Positions 5,012 to 6,569 of a DNA stretch of 6,569 bases are shown here, piece after piece; positions within the stretch are counted from its first letter, which is position 1, and every line of letters starts with the position of its first letter. The stretch spans positions 1-6,569 of the forward strand of contig JARDZQ010000107.1 of NCBI GenBank assembly GCA_029240775.1, written 5' to 3'. A model generated the notes under the pieces. The model did not search any database and was not told where the DNA came from. It was given only the letters and a program-made list of their open reading frames with translations. Source of the DNA: Rubrobacteraceae bacterium. GTDB lineage: Bacteria; Actinomycetota; Rubrobacteria; Rubrobacterales; Rubrobacteraceae. The position numbers were made by a program, and so were the translations under genes.

Positions 5012-5338
5012 GTGACTGACTACCTGCCCGAGATCTACCAGCACTTCTCGAGCCGTTTCCCGGCGGTCAAAGAGGCCTTCGACTCCCTGGGCGCGGCAGA
5101 GCACGGCGCCGGGCCACTCGGGGAGAAGGAGCGGCGGCTGGTGAAACTCGGGATAGCGGTCGGAGCCGAGTCCGAGGGGGCGGTACGCTCCCACGTCCGC
5201 AAGCTCCTCGGTATCGGTGCCTCGCAGGAGGAGATTCTGCACACCATCGTCCTCGCCCTGACCACCATAGGATTTCCCGCCACCAGCGCTGCCCTCGGCT
5301 GGGCCGAAGAGGTCCTCACCGAGGAAGGACGCCGGTAG
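5012..5338 (+). CDS. carboxymuconolactone decarboxylase (CMD/AhpD-like) family protein lacking cysteines
   Basis: The predicted protein has 108 residues and is all-alpha. The family core is seen as KERRLVKLGIAVGAES (39-54), then GAVRSHVRKLLGIGAS (56-71) with the family histidine at H61, then QEEILHTIVLALTTIGFPATSAALGWAEEVL (72-102). AhpD members use a CxxC pair to reduce peroxiredoxin. This protein has no cysteine at all, so it cannot act that way. A CMD-like decarboxylase or hydrolase role, or a non-enzymatic one, remains open. The GTG start at 5012 is chosen for its AAGGAG; an ATG at 4982 would add 10 residues. It is transcribed alone, away from ruvC, and sits between yebC and ruvC. Family placement is fairly firm; function is not known. 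Confidence 0.85.
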   Translation: MTDYLPEIYQHFSSRFPAVKEAFDSLGAAEHGAGPLGEKERRLVKLGIAVGAESEGAVRSHVRKLLGIGASQEEILHTIVLALTTIGFPATSAALGWAEEVLTEEGRR

Positions 5339-5604
5339 AGTCGACCGAGGTAGCGACGGTTTACACAGCCTCAATGCGATTCTGGCCGGGCGCTGCTGCC
5401 CTCAGATCTAGATTCGCACCCGCTGGCTACCGGACTGAGTACCGAGCGCAGCTGAGGCGGCTCATGGCTTTTACGGCACCATAAGCAGCGTCCTCCTGAG
5501 TGCCTCCTGTAGGCGGGATGGGCGTAGCCAGGTCAAGTTTATGGCGGCTCTTTGGCGCTCTTGCGGGACGCCGCCTTATAGGGGTAAGCAGGAGCAAGTA
5601 GAGA
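5339..5604. other. 266-bp gene-free region between the CMD-like gene and yebC
   Basis: This stretch separates the converging 3' ends of the CMD-like gene (+) and yebC (-). I find no coding frame with recognisable content, no tRNA signature (no GTTCGA-type T-loop in either direction) and no insertion-sequence ends. The only structure I can point to is the hairpin at 5543-5575. It may simply hold the two transcript ends, or decayed sequence. Confidence 0.5.
5543..5575 (-). terminator. weak hairpin downstream of yebC
   Basis: GGCGGC (5543-5548) and GCCGCC (5570-5575) form a 6-bp GC stem with a 21-nt loop, flanked on both sides by A/T-rich bases that could extend the stem past one mismatch. It lies about 30 bp after the yebC stop on the minus strand. 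No T-run follows, so its role as a terminator is a guess. Confidence 0.25.
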
Positions 5605-6372
5605 CTAGCGCCTCAACTCTTCGTCAAACGCAACCGACATCACCTCGTCGGAGATGTCGAAGTTGGCGTAGACCTCCTGCACATCATCGTTCTCCTCGAG
5701 GGCGTCTATGAGCCTGAGGGTCTGCTTGGCTGTGGCGGCGTCGAGGTCTATGGAGTTCTGGGGCTGCATGGTAATCTCGGCGTTCTCGACCTCGACACCC
5801 GCCTCGCGCAGGGAATCCCGTACAGCTGTGAAGTCCTCGGGGCTTGTCACGACGCGGTAGTCGCTCTCCATCGCCTCGACGTCCTCGGCGCCGGCCTCGA
5901 TCGCGAGCTCCATGAGCTCGTCCTCGTCTACGGAGTCCTTCGGGACGAGGATAACGCCCTTGCGCTCGAAGAGGTAGGCCACGGAGCCGCTCGTGCCGAG
6001 CTTGCCGCCGTTCTTGGAGAACAGGTAGCGCACGTCAGAGGCGGCCCGATTTCGATTGTCCGTCAAGACTTCTACCATCACCGCGACACCGCCGGGGGCG
6101 TAGCCTTCATAGGTGATCCGCTCGAAGGTCTCGGCGTCGGCGCCCGCTCCCGTCCCCTTGTCTATGGCGCGCTGGATGTTGTCGTTTGGCATGTTGGCGT
6201 CTTTGGCCTTGGAGATGGCGAGCGCAAGCGCCGGGTTCATCTCGGGGTCTCCCCCACCCTCGCGCGCGGCGACGCTTATGGCCCTACTGAGTTTGCCAAA
6301 GAGCGCGCCACGCTTGGCGTCGGCCGCGCCTTTCTTACGCTTTATCGTCGACCATTTGCTATGACCGCTCAA
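5605..6372 (-). CDS. yebC: YebC/PmpR (TACO1) family protein
   Basis: The protein has 255 residues, close to the usual 240-255. The N-terminus MSGHSKWSTIKRKKGAADAK is the family signature, followed by GKLSRAISVAAREGGGDPEMN, the PNDNIQRAIDKGTG segment and YEGYAPGGVAVMVEVLTDNRNR. The C-terminal half contains NGGKLGTSGSVAYLFERKG and ends in the usual acidic region. The family was annotated for years as a transcription regulator; members have since been linked to translation of proline-rich stretches, and the TACO1 homologue to mitochondrial translation. The start is TTG at 6372, fixed by the conserved N-terminus, with GGGAGG 9 nt upstream. Its first 14 bases overlap the end of pdxT, implying co-transcription and translational coupling. 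Confidence 0.96.
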   Translation of the reverse strand: MSGHSKWSTIKRKKGAADAKRGALFGKLSRAISVAAREGGGDPEMNPALALAISKAKDANMPNDNIQRAIDKGTGAGADAETFERITYEGYAPGGVAVMVEVLTDNRNRAASDVRYLFSKNGGKLGTSGSVAYLFERKGVILVPKDSVDEDELMELAIEAGAEDVEAMESDYRVVTSPEDFTAVRDSLREAGVEVENAEITMQPQNSIDLDAATAKQTLRLIDALEENDDVQEVYANFDISDEVMSVAFDEELRR

Positions 6373-6569
6373 TGTTGCATACCTCCCGTAAAAAGTACTC
6401 GTGGAACCTGGTGTCGTCGGTCAACTCGGGGTGGAAGGCCGTGACCAGTATGTTCTCCCCGCGTGCCGCGACGACCTTGCCGTCTACCTCGGAGAGGACC
6501 TCGACGCCGGGCCCCACGTCCTCGAAGAAGGGCGCCCGAATAAAGACCCCGGTGAACGGCTCCTCGAAG
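6359..6569 (-). CDS. pdxT: pyridoxal 5'-phosphate synthase glutaminase subunit PdxT (partial, C-terminal part)
   Basis: These are the last 69 residues of PdxT, continuing beyond the right edge of the window. The class I glutamine amidotransferase end is clear: VFIRAPFFEDVGPGVEVLSE, then VVAARGENILVTAFHPELTDDTRFHEYF. FHPEL carries the catalytic His and Glu of the Cys-His-Glu triad; the Cys lies outside the window. PdxT splits glutamine and hands ammonia to PdxS, which builds PLP from ribose 5-phosphate and glyceraldehyde 3-phosphate. The frame ends in TAG at 6361-6359, inside the yebC coding region, so the two genes overlap by 14 bp. pdxS would be expected further right, outside the window. 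Confidence 0.95.
   Translation of the reverse strand, partial: FEEPFTGVFIRAPFFEDVGPGVEVLSEVDGKVVAARGENILVTAFHPELTDDTRFHEYFLREVCNIERS
6382..6387 (-). promoter_or_regulatory. ribosome binding site for the yebC TTG start, inside pdxT
   Basis: GGGAGG lies within the pdxT coding sequence, 9 nt before the yebC TTG. An ATG nearer to it (6379-6377) opens only a three-codon frame (ATG CAA CAT TGA), so the TTG is the functional start. Confidence 0.6.

Noticed and set aside
5339..5604. tRNA or small RNA gene in the gene-free stretch
   Set aside because: No T-loop or anticodon-arm pattern was found on either strand, and no compact strong fold beyond one weak hairpin.
1..6569. CRISPR array, prophage, toxin-antitoxin pair or insertion sequence
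   Set aside because: No regularly spaced repeats, integrase or transposase, paired small antagonistic genes or terminal inverted repeats were seen; the content is ordinary housekeeping with a few uncharacterised genes.

Overview
This window reads as chromosomal DNA from a high-G+C actinobacterium. The lines of evidence are the pdxT-yebC and ruvC-ruvA-ruvB blocks, a DUF6328-type membrane protein, frequent GTG and TTG starts, and two genes that look leaderless. A Rubrobacter-like lineage is my best guess, but this is inference from gene content and cannot be proved from the sequence.

Layout from left to right. (1) At 2-385 (+) is the C-terminal part of a RimJ/RimL-type GNAT acetyltransferase, cut by the window edge. 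(2) It converges with a minus-strand group transcribed from about 2525 leftwards: a small unrecognised beta-rich protein (2224-2481), an App1-type HAD phosphatase (1065-2174) and a four-helix DUF6328 membrane protein (505-978). (3) At 2641-2674 a perfect 17+17 bp palindrome sits just after ruvB and probably ends the ruv transcript. (4) Minus-strand ruvC (4355-4876), ruvA (3737-4330) and ruvB (2682-3740) form a tight operon encoding the complete Holliday-junction branch migration and resolution machine. (5) A small carboxymuconolactone decarboxylase-like gene (5012-5338, +) is divergent from ruvC, with a 19-bp operator-like palindrome between them. (6) A 266-bp stretch (5339-5604) without a recognisable gene follows. 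(7) Minus-strand yebC (5605-6372) overlaps the end of pdxT (6359-6569, cut by the window edge).

How the genes work together. RuvA binds the four-way junction, RuvB is the AAA+ motor that drives branch migration, and RuvC cuts the junction. All key catalytic residues are present, so the set looks functional. YebC (TACO1-type translation/regulatory factor) and PdxT (glutaminase subunit of PLP synthase) often lie upstream of ruvCAB in bacteria. Here that neighbourhood is split by the divergent decarboxylase-like gene and the gene-free stretch. The phosphatase, DUF6328 protein and small beta-rich protein may share a transcript and possibly a cell-envelope or lipid role, but no pathway can be named.

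I found no convincing new multi-gene system. The observations most worth a second look are small: the leaderless-looking starts of ruvC and ruvA, the palindrome upstream of ruvC, and the small Sm/SH3-like protein at 2224-2481.
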